Shown here: positions 1-5,000 of the stretch, piece by piece | Layout of the letters: each line of letters opens with the position of its first letter | Position numbering within the stretch: position 1 is the first letter of the stretch | Source of the DNA: Robiginitomaculum sp. | Lineage (GTDB): Bacteria > Pseudomonadota > Alphaproteobacteria > Caulobacterales > Maricaulaceae | Direction: 5' to 3' | DNA length: 5,000 nt | Assembly (NCBI GenBank): GCA_026993275.1 | Contig: JALWUB010000016.1 | Coordinates: forward strand, 1 to 5,000 | The notes under the pieces: model-generated | Databases searched by the model: none | The model's input: the letters and a program-made list of their open reading frames with translations, nothing else | Told to the model about the DNA's origin: nothing | Translations under genes and position numbers: made by a program

Positions 1-1
1 G

Positions 2-511
2 GAAGACGGCGGCGGCAAGGCGGGCGGCCTGAAAAAGAAGCTGCTTTTCATCGGCTTGCCGGTGCTGCTGATCGTGCTGCTGGGCAGTGTTGCGGCGGTC
101 ATGCTGCTGGGCGGCGGCAAGAAGGATACCCACGCCGAGGCCACGGCCGAACAGGCCGGGGAGGAGGGCCACGGCGGCGGCAAGGGACACGAGGAAGAGG
201 CCGCGGCGCCGGTCTATTACGAATTGCCCGCCATGCTCGCCAATATCCAGAATGATGATGGCGAAACCGCAGTGCTGAAGCTGGTGGTGCTGCTGGAGGT
301 CGACAATGAGGAGACCATCGCCAAGATCGAGCCGCTCCTGCCGCGCATCGTTGACCGCTATCAGGGCTTTTTGCGCGAATTGCGCATGGAGGACATCAAG
401 GGGTCGGCCGGCTATTACCGGCTGAAACTGGAATTGCTGCGCCGTGTCAATCAGGCGGTGGCGCCGGTCAAGATCAACGACCTGACCATTGACACGCTGC
501 TGGTGAACTGA
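2..511 (+). CDS. fliL: Flagellar basal body-associated protein FliL (5' end beyond window)
   Basis: FliL is a single-pass inner-membrane protein that surrounds the flagellar stator and supports torque generation. The reading frame is open from the first bases, so the true start lies upstream and 169 residues are visible. They run in FliL order: a Gly/Lys-rich cytoplasmic tail ending in KKK, one hydrophobic helix (visible residues about 14-37), a low-complexity Gly/Glu/His linker (about 38-68), and a folded periplasmic domain. That domain contains VYYELPAMLANIQ, then LKLVVLLEVDNEETIAKIEPLLPRI in meaning if not in full length here, and closes with INDLTIDTLLVN, as FliL C-termini do. An internal TTG at 56 falls inside the membrane helix and is not the start. 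fliM follows after 12 nt, the usual order. The identification is firm from sequence pattern and context; only the N-terminal length is unknown. Confidence 0.93.
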   Translation, partial: EDGGGKAGGLKKKLLFIGLPVLLIVLLGSVAAVMLLGGGKKDTHAEATAEQAGEEGHGGGKGHEEEAAAPVYYELPAMLANIQNDDGETAVLKLVVLLEVDNEETIAKIEPLLPRIVDRYQGFLRELRMEDIKGSAGYYRLKLELLRRVNQAVAPVKINDLTIDTLLVN

Positions 512-523
512 GGCTGAAACGGT

Positions 524-1714
524 ATGAGTGACGATATCGATCAGGATGCCATGGCGGCCGAATGGGCGGCCATGGCCGAAGAGGACGGCGGGGAGGAAGA
601 CCCGGGCGCGGCAGCAGGCGGCGGCGCGGAGGGCGATGACGATCCGGACATGCTGGCCGCCGAATGGGAGGCCATGGTTGGCGATGACAGCGGGGCCACC
701 ATTGCCGGACCGGAGGAAAGCCAGGGCGCCGAGCGCATTCTCAACCAGGATGAAATCGACAACCTTCTGGGCTTTGAGGGCGATGAGGATGATGCCGCCG
801 AGAATTCGGGCATTCGCGCCATCATCAACACCGCGCTGGTGTCATATGAACGCCTGCCCATGCTGGAGATCGTGTTCGACCGCCTGGTGCGGCTGATGAC
901 CACCTCCTTGCGCAATTTCACCTCGGACAATGTCGAGGTCAGCCTCGACAACATTTCCTCGATCCGCTTTGGCGACTATCTCAACTCCATTCCCCTGCCG
1001 GCCATTCTGGCGGTGTTCCGGGCCGAGCAGCTCGACAATTTCGGCCTGCTGACGGTGGATTCCAACCTCATCTACTCGATTGTCGACGTGCTTCTGGGCG
1101 GCCGCCGCGGCACCGCCGCGATGCGCGTCGAGGGCCGCCCTTACACCACCATCGAGCGGCAATTGGTGCAGCGCATGATCGAGGTCGTGCTGCAGGACGC
1201 CCATGCCGCGTTCGCGCCGCTGACCGAGGTGGACTTCTCCCTGGACCGGGTCGAGACCAACCCGCGCTTTGCCGCCATTGCGCGCCCGGCCAATGCGGCC
1301 ATTCTGGTGCGCCTGCGCATCGACATGGAGGACCGCGGCGGCCGCATCGAGCTGCTGTTGCCCTATGCCACGCTGGAGCCGATCCGCAAAATGCTGCTGC
1401 AGCAGTTCATGGGCGAGAAGTTTGGCCGCGACAACATCTGGGAAACCCATCTGGCGTCGGAATTGTGGTCCACGCAGATGGAGGTCAGCGCCGTCATGGA
1501 CGAGTTCGAGGTGCCCTTGCGGCAGATGATGGAACTCAAGGTCGGCGACACCATCATGCTGAACACCAGCCCGAACAGCGACATCACCCTGCGCTGTGGC
1601 AAGGTCACGCTGGCCAGCGGGCGCATGGGCCGCCTGGGCCGCCATCTGGCGGTCCGGCTGAGCGGCGGCCTGCAAACCGCGGCGCGGCGGCAATTGGAGG
1701 AGCAGATGTCATGA
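524..1714 (+). CDS. fliM: Flagellar motor switch protein FliM
   Basis: FliM is the C-ring subunit that binds CheY-P and, with FliG and FliN, reverses or stops flagellar rotation. The 396-residue product begins with an acidic extension of about 70 residues carrying two AAEWxAM copies (8-17 and 41-51). The CheY-binding type motif ILNQDEIDNLLG follows at 72-83; in enterobacterial FliM the same motif sits at the very N-terminus. The middle domain spans roughly 97-305 and includes GGRRG (192-196), the position of the conserved GGxG loop that contacts FliG and neighbouring FliM. A C-terminal SpoA/FliN-like domain occupies about 318-392 (EVPLRQMMELKVGDTIMLN region). The ATG at 524 is preceded by GAGG at 510-513. 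The stop overlaps the next start as ATGA, so translational coupling is likely. Identity is certain; the role of the extension is not. Confidence 0.97.
   Translation: MSDDIDQDAMAAEWAAMAEEDGGEEDPGAAAGGGAEGDDDPDMLAAEWEAMVGDDSGATIAGPEESQGAERILNQDEIDNLLGFEGDEDDAAENSGIRAIINTALVSYERLPMLEIVFDRLVRLMTTSLRNFTSDNVEVSLDNISSIRFGDYLNSIPLPAILAVFRAEQLDNFGLLTVDSNLIYSIVDVLLGGRRGTAAMRVEGRPYTTIERQLVQRMIEVVLQDAHAAFAPLTEVDFSLDRVETNPRFAAIARPANAAILVRLRIDMEDRGGRIELLLPYATLEPIRKMLLQQFMGEKFGRDNIWETHLASELWSTQMEVSAVMDEFEVPLRQMMELKVGDTIMLNTSPNSDITLRCGKVTLASGRMGRLGRHLAVRLSGGLQTAARRQLEEQMS
1696..1702 (+). promoter_or_regulatory. Strong ribosome binding site for the DUF6468 gene, inside the fliM 3' end
   Basis: GGAGGAG lies 8 nt before the ATG at 1711, within the last codons of fliM. 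It fixes the start of the next gene at 1711, although the frame stays open upstream to 1465. It is the best Shine-Dalgarno match among the flagellar genes here, so this gene need not rely only on coupling to fliM translation. Confidence 0.7.
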
Positions 1715-2070
1715 CGCTTGCCCTGGGATTCGAGATCATGCTGGCGCTGTTGCTGCTGCTCACCGTGATCTATTGCTGGCGGCTGGAGAAACGCCTGAAC
1801 GCCCTGCGCAGCGGCGCAGACGGCATGCGCGCCGCGGTGCAGGACCTGGTCACCGCCACCGGGCGTGCCCAGGCCTGTATCGAGGAGTTGCGCCGGGCCA
1901 CGGAACAGGGCGGCGCCGAACTGGACAGCCGCATGAAAAGCGCGCGCCAGCTTGCCGCCGACCTGCAAAGGCTTGAGCGCAATGCCCGCATGCACAAGCC
2001 GGTGGCGGCCGTGGCGCCGTCCCGGCCGCGCCGCAGCGGCCTGATGGACCGGCTGGGGAAGGCCGGCTGA
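1711..2070 (+). CDS. DUF6468 family small membrane protein, flagellar operon
   Basis: This 119-residue protein has one N-terminal hydrophobic segment (residues about 4-22), then a charged, probably coiled-coil region (about 23-92) rich in Leu, Arg, Glu and Ala, and a basic Pro/Arg tail ending in SGLMDRLGKAG. Size, topology and position between fliM and a MotE-like gene match the DUF6468 proteins of alphaproteobacterial flagellar operons; this is recognition by pattern and context. No catalytic motif is visible. It probably projects its helix from the inner membrane, and a role in motor or stator assembly is inference from neighbours only. The ATG at 1711 overlaps the fliM stop and has a strong ribosome binding site. 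A second in-frame ATG at 1738 would cut the membrane segment and is less likely. The stop overlaps the next ATG by one base. Confidence 0.75.
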   Translation: MTLALGFEIMLALLLLLTVIYCWRLEKRLNALRSGADGMRAAVQDLVTATGRAQACIEELRRATEQGGAELDSRMKSARQLAADLQRLERNARMHKPVAAVAPSRPRRSGLMDRLGKAG

Positions 2071-2846
2071 TGCCCGCGCCGCGCCGCATTCTGGTCCTGG
2101 TGATGATCCTTGCGCTGGGCCTGCTGGCGCTGAAAATGCTGGCGGCCACATCCGGGATCGCGGCGCTGATCGACCCGGCCACGCCCGCCTGGGCCGCCTC
2201 CGCCAAACCCGCCCATGACACCGGCAAGGGGCACAAGAAACCGAAGAAGGCAGACAAGAAGGGGGATCACAAGCCAGAGGCAGATGCGCCCGAAGCAGAG
2301 GCCGTGGCCGATGCGGCCGATGCCGAAGCGCCTCCGCCGCCGCAATGTTCGCAAGGCGGCGCCGCCGAACAGGCCGGTTTGAGCGAAGCCGAACTGAATG
2401 TTTACATGAAGCTGGCCGAGCGCAGCAAATTGCTGGACAAGCGCGAAAGCGAGATCGCCACCAAGGAAGGCCTGCTGGAGGTGTCGCAGAAGAAGCTCGA
2501 CCAGCGCATCGCCACGCTGCAGGCGCTGAAAGACGAAATCCAGTCCCTGCTGGGCCAGCTCGACGAGCAGGAAGAACAGCAGATGCAGGCCCTGACCAAG
2601 CTGTACAATTCCATGAAGCCCAAGGCCGCCGCCAAGATCTTCACAAGCCTGGATGAGGCGGTGCTGCTGCAGGTGGCCAGCCGCATGAAGGCCGACACGC
2701 TTGCCAAGGTGATGGCGGCCATGCCGCCGCAAAAGGCCAGCGCCCTGACCGCGGCCCTGGCCGCCCGCGACCGCCTGCCCGCCACGGCCGATGGCCTCGC
2801 CAGCCTGGCGCCAGGCCCCGGCAAGGCGGCCAAGAGCATGAACTGA
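2070..2846 (+). CDS. MotE-like protein (MgtE intracellular N-domain-like), stator-associated
   Basis: MotE proteins of alphaproteobacteria act in the periplasm; in Sinorhizobium MotE is reported as a chaperone needed for folding of MotC. The 258-residue product has an N-terminal hydrophobic segment (about 7-25), consistent with a signal peptide or anchor. A long linker follows that switches from Lys/His-rich (46-69) to acidic and Ala/Pro-rich (70-91). A predicted coiled coil spans about 104-182, full of Glu/Lys/Leu heptads. A domain resembling the MgtE N-terminal/FliG-like helical repeat spans about 178-233 (SMKPKAAAKIF, LLQVASRMKADTLAKVMAAM). A Pro/Ala/Gly tail closes it. AxA sites near residue 42 could allow cleavage, but this cannot be settled by eye. 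The ATG overlaps the preceding stop (TGATG) and GGGGAAGG lies 7 nt upstream. The motE symbol is withheld because orthology with the rhizobial gene is not shown. Confidence 0.82.
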   Translation: MPAPRRILVLVMILALGLLALKMLAATSGIAALIDPATPAWAASAKPAHDTGKGHKKPKKADKKGDHKPEADAPEAEAVADAADAEAPPPPQCSQGGAAEQAGLSEAELNVYMKLAERSKLLDKRESEIATKEGLLEVSQKKLDQRIATLQALKDEIQSLLGQLDEQEEQQMQALTKLYNSMKPKAAAKIFTSLDEAVLLQVASRMKADTLAKVMAAMPPQKASALTAALAARDRLPATADGLASLAPGPGKAAKSMN

Positions 2847-2925
2847 GCGCGGGCTTTACATGCTATTAAACTGTCTCTCCTAAGCTGAGACTTCAGGCAT
2901 TGCCGGACGGCTTTTGGAGAACACA
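2847..2925 (+). promoter_or_regulatory. AT-richer leader before the HPt gene, probable promoter region
   Basis: This 79-nt gap breaks a run of overlapping genes and is visibly less GC-rich than its flanks. It contains TTTACA (2855-2860; five of six bases of the sigma-70 -35 consensus), but only a poor -10 candidate at about 17-18 bp spacing (CCTAAG, 2879-2884). TATTAA (2864-2869) is a better -10 by sequence but has no matching -35. A promoter for the HPt gene is plausible, but the exact elements are not resolved. There is no GC stem with a T-tract to terminate the flagellar operon. Confidence 0.35.
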
Positions 2926-3417
2926 ATGGGAAATGCGCATGGCGAGGGTGAGATCATTACCCCTCCCAACACCTTACGGAAGAAAGTTGGCGGCAGGATG
3001 GGGCCCGCCAGCGAAGCCATGATTGCCACCGCGGAAGCGGCCATTGCCGATCTTTCGGACAATTTCGACCAGTGGATGAAAGACGAGGTCGGTAAGCTCG
3101 AGGCCGCCCGCAAGACCGTCATTGCCGAAGGCCTTGATGGCGACGCCGGACAGCGCTTGTTCAATGCCGCGCACGATCTGAAGGGCCTGGGCACCACTTA
3201 TGGCTATCCGCTGGTCAGCCAGATCGCTGATTCCCTGTGCACCATCACCCTGGAAAAGGATGTGCGCGCCAAGGCGCCGATGAAGCTGGTCAACGCCCAT
3301 GTGGACAGCATCCGCGCGATCGTCAACGGCCAGATCAAGACCGCGCAACATGCCACGGGGCAATCCCTGGCCAGGGAACTGGGCCAGCGCGCCAAGGAGT
3401 TTCTCGCCAGCGTTTAG
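2926..3417 (+). CDS. HPt domain protein (histidine phosphotransfer)
   Basis: HPt proteins relay phosphoryl groups between response-regulator receiver domains through one surface His. In this 163-residue protein the signature AAHDLKGLGTTYG (81-93) gives phospho-acceptor His83, with the characteristic Lys86-Gly87 and a later Gly93. Surrounding helices (about 28-68 and 96-160) suit the HPt four-helix bundle. The first 27 residues are an extension with ITPPNTLRKKVGG (11-23), which looks like a conserved linear segment rather than part of the bundle. There is no kinase, receiver or membrane segment, so it is a stand-alone HPt protein. ATG 2926 is chosen because GGAGA (2916-2920) sits 5 nt upstream; the in-frame TTG at 2914 would overlap that site. 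It follows flagellar genes but has its own leader. Its kinase and regulator partners are not in the window; a motility or cell-cycle relay is a guess. Confidence 0.88.
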   Translation: MGNAHGEGEIITPPNTLRKKVGGRMGPASEAMIATAEAAIADLSDNFDQWMKDEVGKLEAARKTVIAEGLDGDAGQRLFNAAHDLKGLGTTYGYPLVSQIADSLCTITLEKDVRAKAPMKLVNAHVDSIRAIVNGQIKTAQHATGQSLARELGQRAKEFLASV

Positions 3418-3451
3418 AGCGGCGAATTACACTTAAGCGGCGGATTACACT
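3418..3451. repeat. Imperfect 16-bp direct repeat with 18-bp period
   Basis: AGCGGCGAATTACACT (3418-3433) recurs as AGCGGCGGATTACACT (3436-3451) with one mismatch and a 2-nt spacer. The pair begins at the first base after the HPt stop codon. Each copy ends in TACACT, a 4-of-6 match to a -10 hexamer, but neither has a convincing -35. It could be an operator pair for the downstream cluster or a small local duplication. Confidence 0.75.
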
Positions 3452-3478
3452 GCACCCCCTTGGAAAACGCCCGGCTTT

Positions 3479-3493
3479 CCTGCACCTTGCAGG
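3479..3493. repeat. Perfect 6-bp inverted repeat in the HPt-DUF2948 gap
   Basis: CCTGCA and TGCAGG flank a CCT spacer. The short spacer would make a strained RNA hairpin, so a dimeric protein-binding site is as plausible as an RNA structure. No T-run follows. Confidence 0.4.
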
Positions 3494-3506
3494 GCACGGG
3501 CCGCGC

Positions 3507-3524
3507 GGCGGGCGCCTGCCCGCC
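3507..3524 (+). other. GC-rich hairpin upstream of the DUF2948 gene
   Basis: GGCGGGC and GCCCGCC form a perfect 7-bp stem around a GCCT loop. What follows is GGGACAAGAG, not a T-tract, so a classical intrinsic terminator is not supported. It ends 26 nt before the DUF2948 ATG and 11 nt before its ribosome binding site (GAGGGG, 3536-3541). It could affect the leader RNA or help end the HPt transcript with Rho. Confidence 0.45.
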
Positions 3525-3550
3525 GGGACAAGAGTGAGGGGTGCCGTTCG

Positions 3551-3982
3551 ATGCAGCTTATCGCAGCCAGCAAGGATGATCTTGTGGTGGTGTCGGCGCT
3601 GGTGCAGGACGGGGTCTGCCGGATCCGCGATCTGCACCGCGAAAGTGCGGCGCGGCGCTTCACCCTGGGCCTGAACCGCTTTCGCTGGGAAATGGTGCCC
3701 CGGGGCAAACAGCCCCTGCGCATCCGCTCGGGCCTGATGATCGAAGGCGTCAACGCCGTGCGCACACACAATCTTGAGCGCAGCAATCCCGATGCGGTGA
3801 TCGACATTCTGGCGCTGGACTTTGCCGCCGATGACAGAAATCCCCCCGCCGGCACCCTGCGCATCGTGCTTGCCGGCGGCGGCGAGATCGCCCTCGATGT
3901 CGAATGCCTTGATGTCACCCTGGCGGATGTCAGCAAGCCCTGGCGGGCCCGGCGCCAGCCGGATCATGAAAGCGATGGCTGA
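3551..3982 (+). CDS. DUF2948 family protein
   Basis: This 143-residue soluble protein matches the DUF2948 family from memory of its pattern. An N-terminal [20 protein letters not shown] segment is followed by [13 protein letters not shown] (35-47), [11 protein letters not shown] (57-67), [11 protein letters not shown] (81-91) and a terminal block with [17 protein letters not shown] (108-124) and KPWRARRQP. Alternating hydrophobic strands suggest a beta-rich fold. There is no signal peptide, membrane segment or obvious catalytic motif, and I know of no established function. The start has GAGGGG at 3536-3541, 9 nt upstream, and no in-frame alternative close by. In many alphaproteobacteria this gene lies between murA and hisD; here it directly precedes and overlaps the UPF0262 gene, and an HPt gene lies upstream instead of murA. 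Confidence 0.85.
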   Translation: MQLIAASKDDLVVVSALVQDGVCRIRDLHRESAARRFTLGLNRFRWEMVPRGKQPLRIRSGLMIEGVNAVRTHNLERSNPDAVIDILALDFAADDRNPPAGTLRIVLAGGGEIALDVECLDVTLADVSKPWRARRQPDHESDG

Positions 3983-4457
3983 GAACACGCGGCGGGACCG
4001 GATTGCCAGGCTGGACCTGGACGAGCGCTCGCTCAGCGCCCTCAGCGCCGATTCGGAGCACGAGCGCCGGGTGGCGATTTTCGACCTGCTGGAAGACAAT
4101 GTCTTCCGCCCCAGGGATGCGCCGCCAGGGCCCTATGCCGTGCGGCTTTCGATCATCGAGCAGCGGCTGGTGTTTGACATTGCCTTGCTGGACGGCACGC
4201 CGGTGCGGCGGCTGATCCTGTCGCTGCGGCCATTCCGGCGCATCGTGCGGGACTATTTCATGATCTGCGAAAGCTATTATGACGCCATCCGCAGCGCCGC
4301 CCCGGCGCAGATCGAGGCCATTGATATGGGCCGCCGCGGCATTCACAATGAAGGCTCGGAACTGCTCGAAGAGCGCTTGCGGGGCAAGGTCGAGATGGAC
4401 TTTGACACCGCCCGGCGGCTGTTCACCCTGATCAGCGCCCTGCATGTGAGAGGATAG
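3975..4457 (+). CDS. UPF0262 family protein
   Basis: UPF0262 is an uncharacterised family essentially limited to alphaproteobacteria. The 160-residue product shows its most recognisable blocks: [15 protein letters not shown] (28-42) with a following FRP, then [12 protein letters not shown] (58-69), and the highly conserved C-terminal half with [20 protein letters not shown] (101-120), [14 protein letters not shown] and a final [14 protein letters not shown]. It is probably cytoplasmic and mixed alpha/beta, with no membrane segment or known catalytic motif. The ATG at 3975 overlaps the DUF2948 stop by 8 nt. An in-frame ATG at 3966 would add three residues (MKA), and neither has a strong ribosome binding site, so coupling to DUF2948 translation is likely. 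The frame stays open back to 3822, but only as a shadow of DUF2948. The next gene starts 4 nt after the stop. Confidence 0.88.
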   Translation: MAENTRRDRIARLDLDERSLSALSADSEHERRVAIFDLLEDNVFRPRDAPPGPYAVRLSIIEQRLVFDIALLDGTPVRRLILSLRPFRRIVRDYFMICESYYDAIRSAAPAQIEAIDMGRRGIHNEGSELLEERLRGKVEMDFDTARRLFTLISALHVRG

Positions 4458-4461
4458 ACCG

Positions 4462-4896
4462 ATGAGCGAAACCCCCAGGCGCGTGCTGTTTTCCTGCACC
4501 ATGAACTCGATCCGCTCGCCCATGGCCGCGGCGCTGTTGCGGCGGCGCTATGGCGAGGCCATGACGGCCGATTCCTGCGGCGTCTATGAAGGTTATCTCG
4601 ATCCCTTCATGGTCCAGGTGATGGAGGAATGGGGGGTCGATCTGGCCGGGCACGAGCCCAAGAGCTTCGACGATCTGGACCCGGCCAGCTTTGATCTGGT
4701 CATCGCCCTCACCGAAGAGGCGAAAGAGCGCGCCCAGGACTTCCTCAAGGACAGCAAGACCGTGCTGGAGTTCTGGGACACCCCCAACCCCACGGACGAA
4801 ATGTTCGGCCCGCGCGATCTGCGCGTTCTCGCGTATCAGGACTGCCGCAATTTCCTTGACCGCAAGATCGCCGCGCGCTTTGGCAGCAAGACCTGA
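4462..4896 (+). CDS. Low-molecular-weight protein tyrosine phosphatase family protein
   Basis: LMW phosphatases hydrolyse phosphotyrosine (or related phosphoesters) through a cysteinyl intermediate in a CX5R(S/T) P-loop near the N-terminus. This 144-residue protein has VLFSCTMNSIRSPMAAALL, with nucleophile Cys12 and Arg18-Ser19. The rest follows the fold: SCGVYEGYLDP (38-48), HEPKSFDDLDPASFDLVIAL (64-83) and FWDTPNPTD (104-112), where Asp106 is the likely general acid. The loop CTMNSIRS differs from the classical CxGNxCRS but is typical of the alphaproteobacterial proteins beside UPF0262. Thioredoxin-coupled arsenate reductases share the fold but need two more Cys near 82 and 89; here the only others are Cys39 and Cys128, so ArsC is unlikely. 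GAGAGGA (4448-4454) lies 7 nt before the start. The substrate is unknown. Confidence 0.88.
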   Translation: MSETPRRVLFSCTMNSIRSPMAAALLRRRYGEAMTADSCGVYEGYLDPFMVQVMEEWGVDLAGHEPKSFDDLDPASFDLVIALTEEAKERAQDFLKDSKTVLEFWDTPNPTDEMFGPRDLRVLAYQDCRNFLDRKIAARFGSKT

Positions 4897-5000
4897 CCGC
4901 AATGGCCTGCTGAGTGGCCTGCCTTTTGCGGCCTTTGGAAAACCCGTTTTGCCTTTTCCGCGGGAATAGCGGTGCGTCTGTCTATTCACAAAGGGCTTTC
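4897..5000 (+). other. Non-coding 3' end of window with short repeats, possible leader of the next gene
   Basis: No convincing gene begins here. The stretch contains an exact 8-bp direct repeat TGGCCTGC (4903-4910, 4915-4922). Two weak stem candidates are present: CCGCAA/TTGCGG (4897-4902 with 4926-4931) and GGAAAA/TTTTCC (4937-4942 with 4954-4959). Neither ends in a clear T-tract. In related genomes infA often follows the phosphatase, so this may be its leader; that is inference, since the gene would lie outside the window. Confidence 0.35.

Noticed and set aside
842..1693. Long open frame of 283 codons antisense to fliM
   Set aside because: It lies wholly opposite a certain gene in GC-rich DNA, and its Gln/His/Arg-rich low-complexity product is typical of a shadow frame. 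No ribosome binding site or family resemblance was seen.
1465..1710. Upstream extension of the DUF6468 gene inside fliM
   Set aside because: The extension reads as His/Arg/Gln-rich shadow sequence, while the ATG at 1711 has a strong ribosome binding site and opens directly into the membrane segment.
1770..2732. Long open frame of 320 codons antisense to the DUF6468 and MotE-like genes
   Set aside because: Shadow of two well-supported genes. The product is composition-biased (Leu, Gln, Arg, Gly runs) with no recognisable domain.
2881..2925. Possible sigma-54 flagellar promoter around GGCATTGCC
   Set aside because: A GG at 2896-2897 has no GC at the required 10-nt spacing, so the -24/-12 pattern fails.
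3507..3535. Intrinsic terminator of the HPt gene
   Set aside because: The stem is perfect but is followed by GGGACAAGAG without a T-tract.
3822..3974. Upstream extension of the UPF0262 gene
   Set aside because: The extra residues (Pro/Ser/Ala-rich) are the shadow of DUF2948, and UPF0262 homology begins after the ATGs at 3966/3975.
4462..4896. Arsenate reductase (ArsC) as the identity of the last gene
   Set aside because: The fold is shared, but the additional redox Cys pair near residues 82 and 89 is missing, and there are no arsenic-resistance neighbours.
1..5000. Mobile element, CRISPR array, toxin-antitoxin or defence system
   Set aside because: No transposase, integrase, terminal repeats, spaced repeat array or recognisable defence domain was seen on either strand. 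All coding space is explained by eight chromosomal-type genes.

Overview
The window looks like the chromosome of a flagellated, GC-rich alphaproteobacterium, probably from the Rhodospirillales or a nearby order. That placement rests on gene families and order recognised by eye, not on a search. It holds a FliL/FliM flagellar block followed by a DUF6468 protein and a MotE-like protein, and it also has DUF2948 and UPF0262, two families essentially confined to alphaproteobacteria. All eight genes lie on the + strand.

Region 1 (1-2846) is the end of a flagellar operon: fliL (5' end outside the window), fliM, a DUF6468 membrane protein and a MotE-like protein. Spacing tightens downstream: 12 nt between fliL and fliM, then an ATGA overlap, then a TGATG overlap. 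FliM is the C-ring switch subunit that binds CheY-P. FliL and MotE belong to the stator and torque side of the motor. The small DUF6468 protein between them has no established role.

Region 2 (2847-3550) holds one gene for a small HPt (histidine phosphotransfer) protein with an intact phospho-accepting His. A comparatively AT-rich 79-nt leader precedes it. After it comes a 133-nt gap with an 18-bp-period direct repeat and two perfect inverted repeats. This gene looks transcriptionally separate from the flagellar genes, though it may serve motility or cell-cycle phosphorelay.

Region 3 (3551-4896) is a compact three-gene cluster: DUF2948, UPF0262 and a low-molecular-weight protein tyrosine phosphatase-like protein. 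In many alphaproteobacteria these genes belong to a housekeeping neighbourhood (murA, DUF2948, hisD, UPF0262, LMW phosphatase, infA). Here hisD is absent from its usual place, and the DUF2948 and UPF0262 frames overlap directly. The last 104 nt are non-coding.

I saw no mobile element, CRISPR array, tRNA, rRNA or defence/toxin system. The window is mostly ordinary. The points most worth checking are the duplicated AAEW motif ahead of the FliM CheY-binding motif, the repeat-bearing gap before DUF2948, the orphan HPt protein, and the hisD-less cluster.
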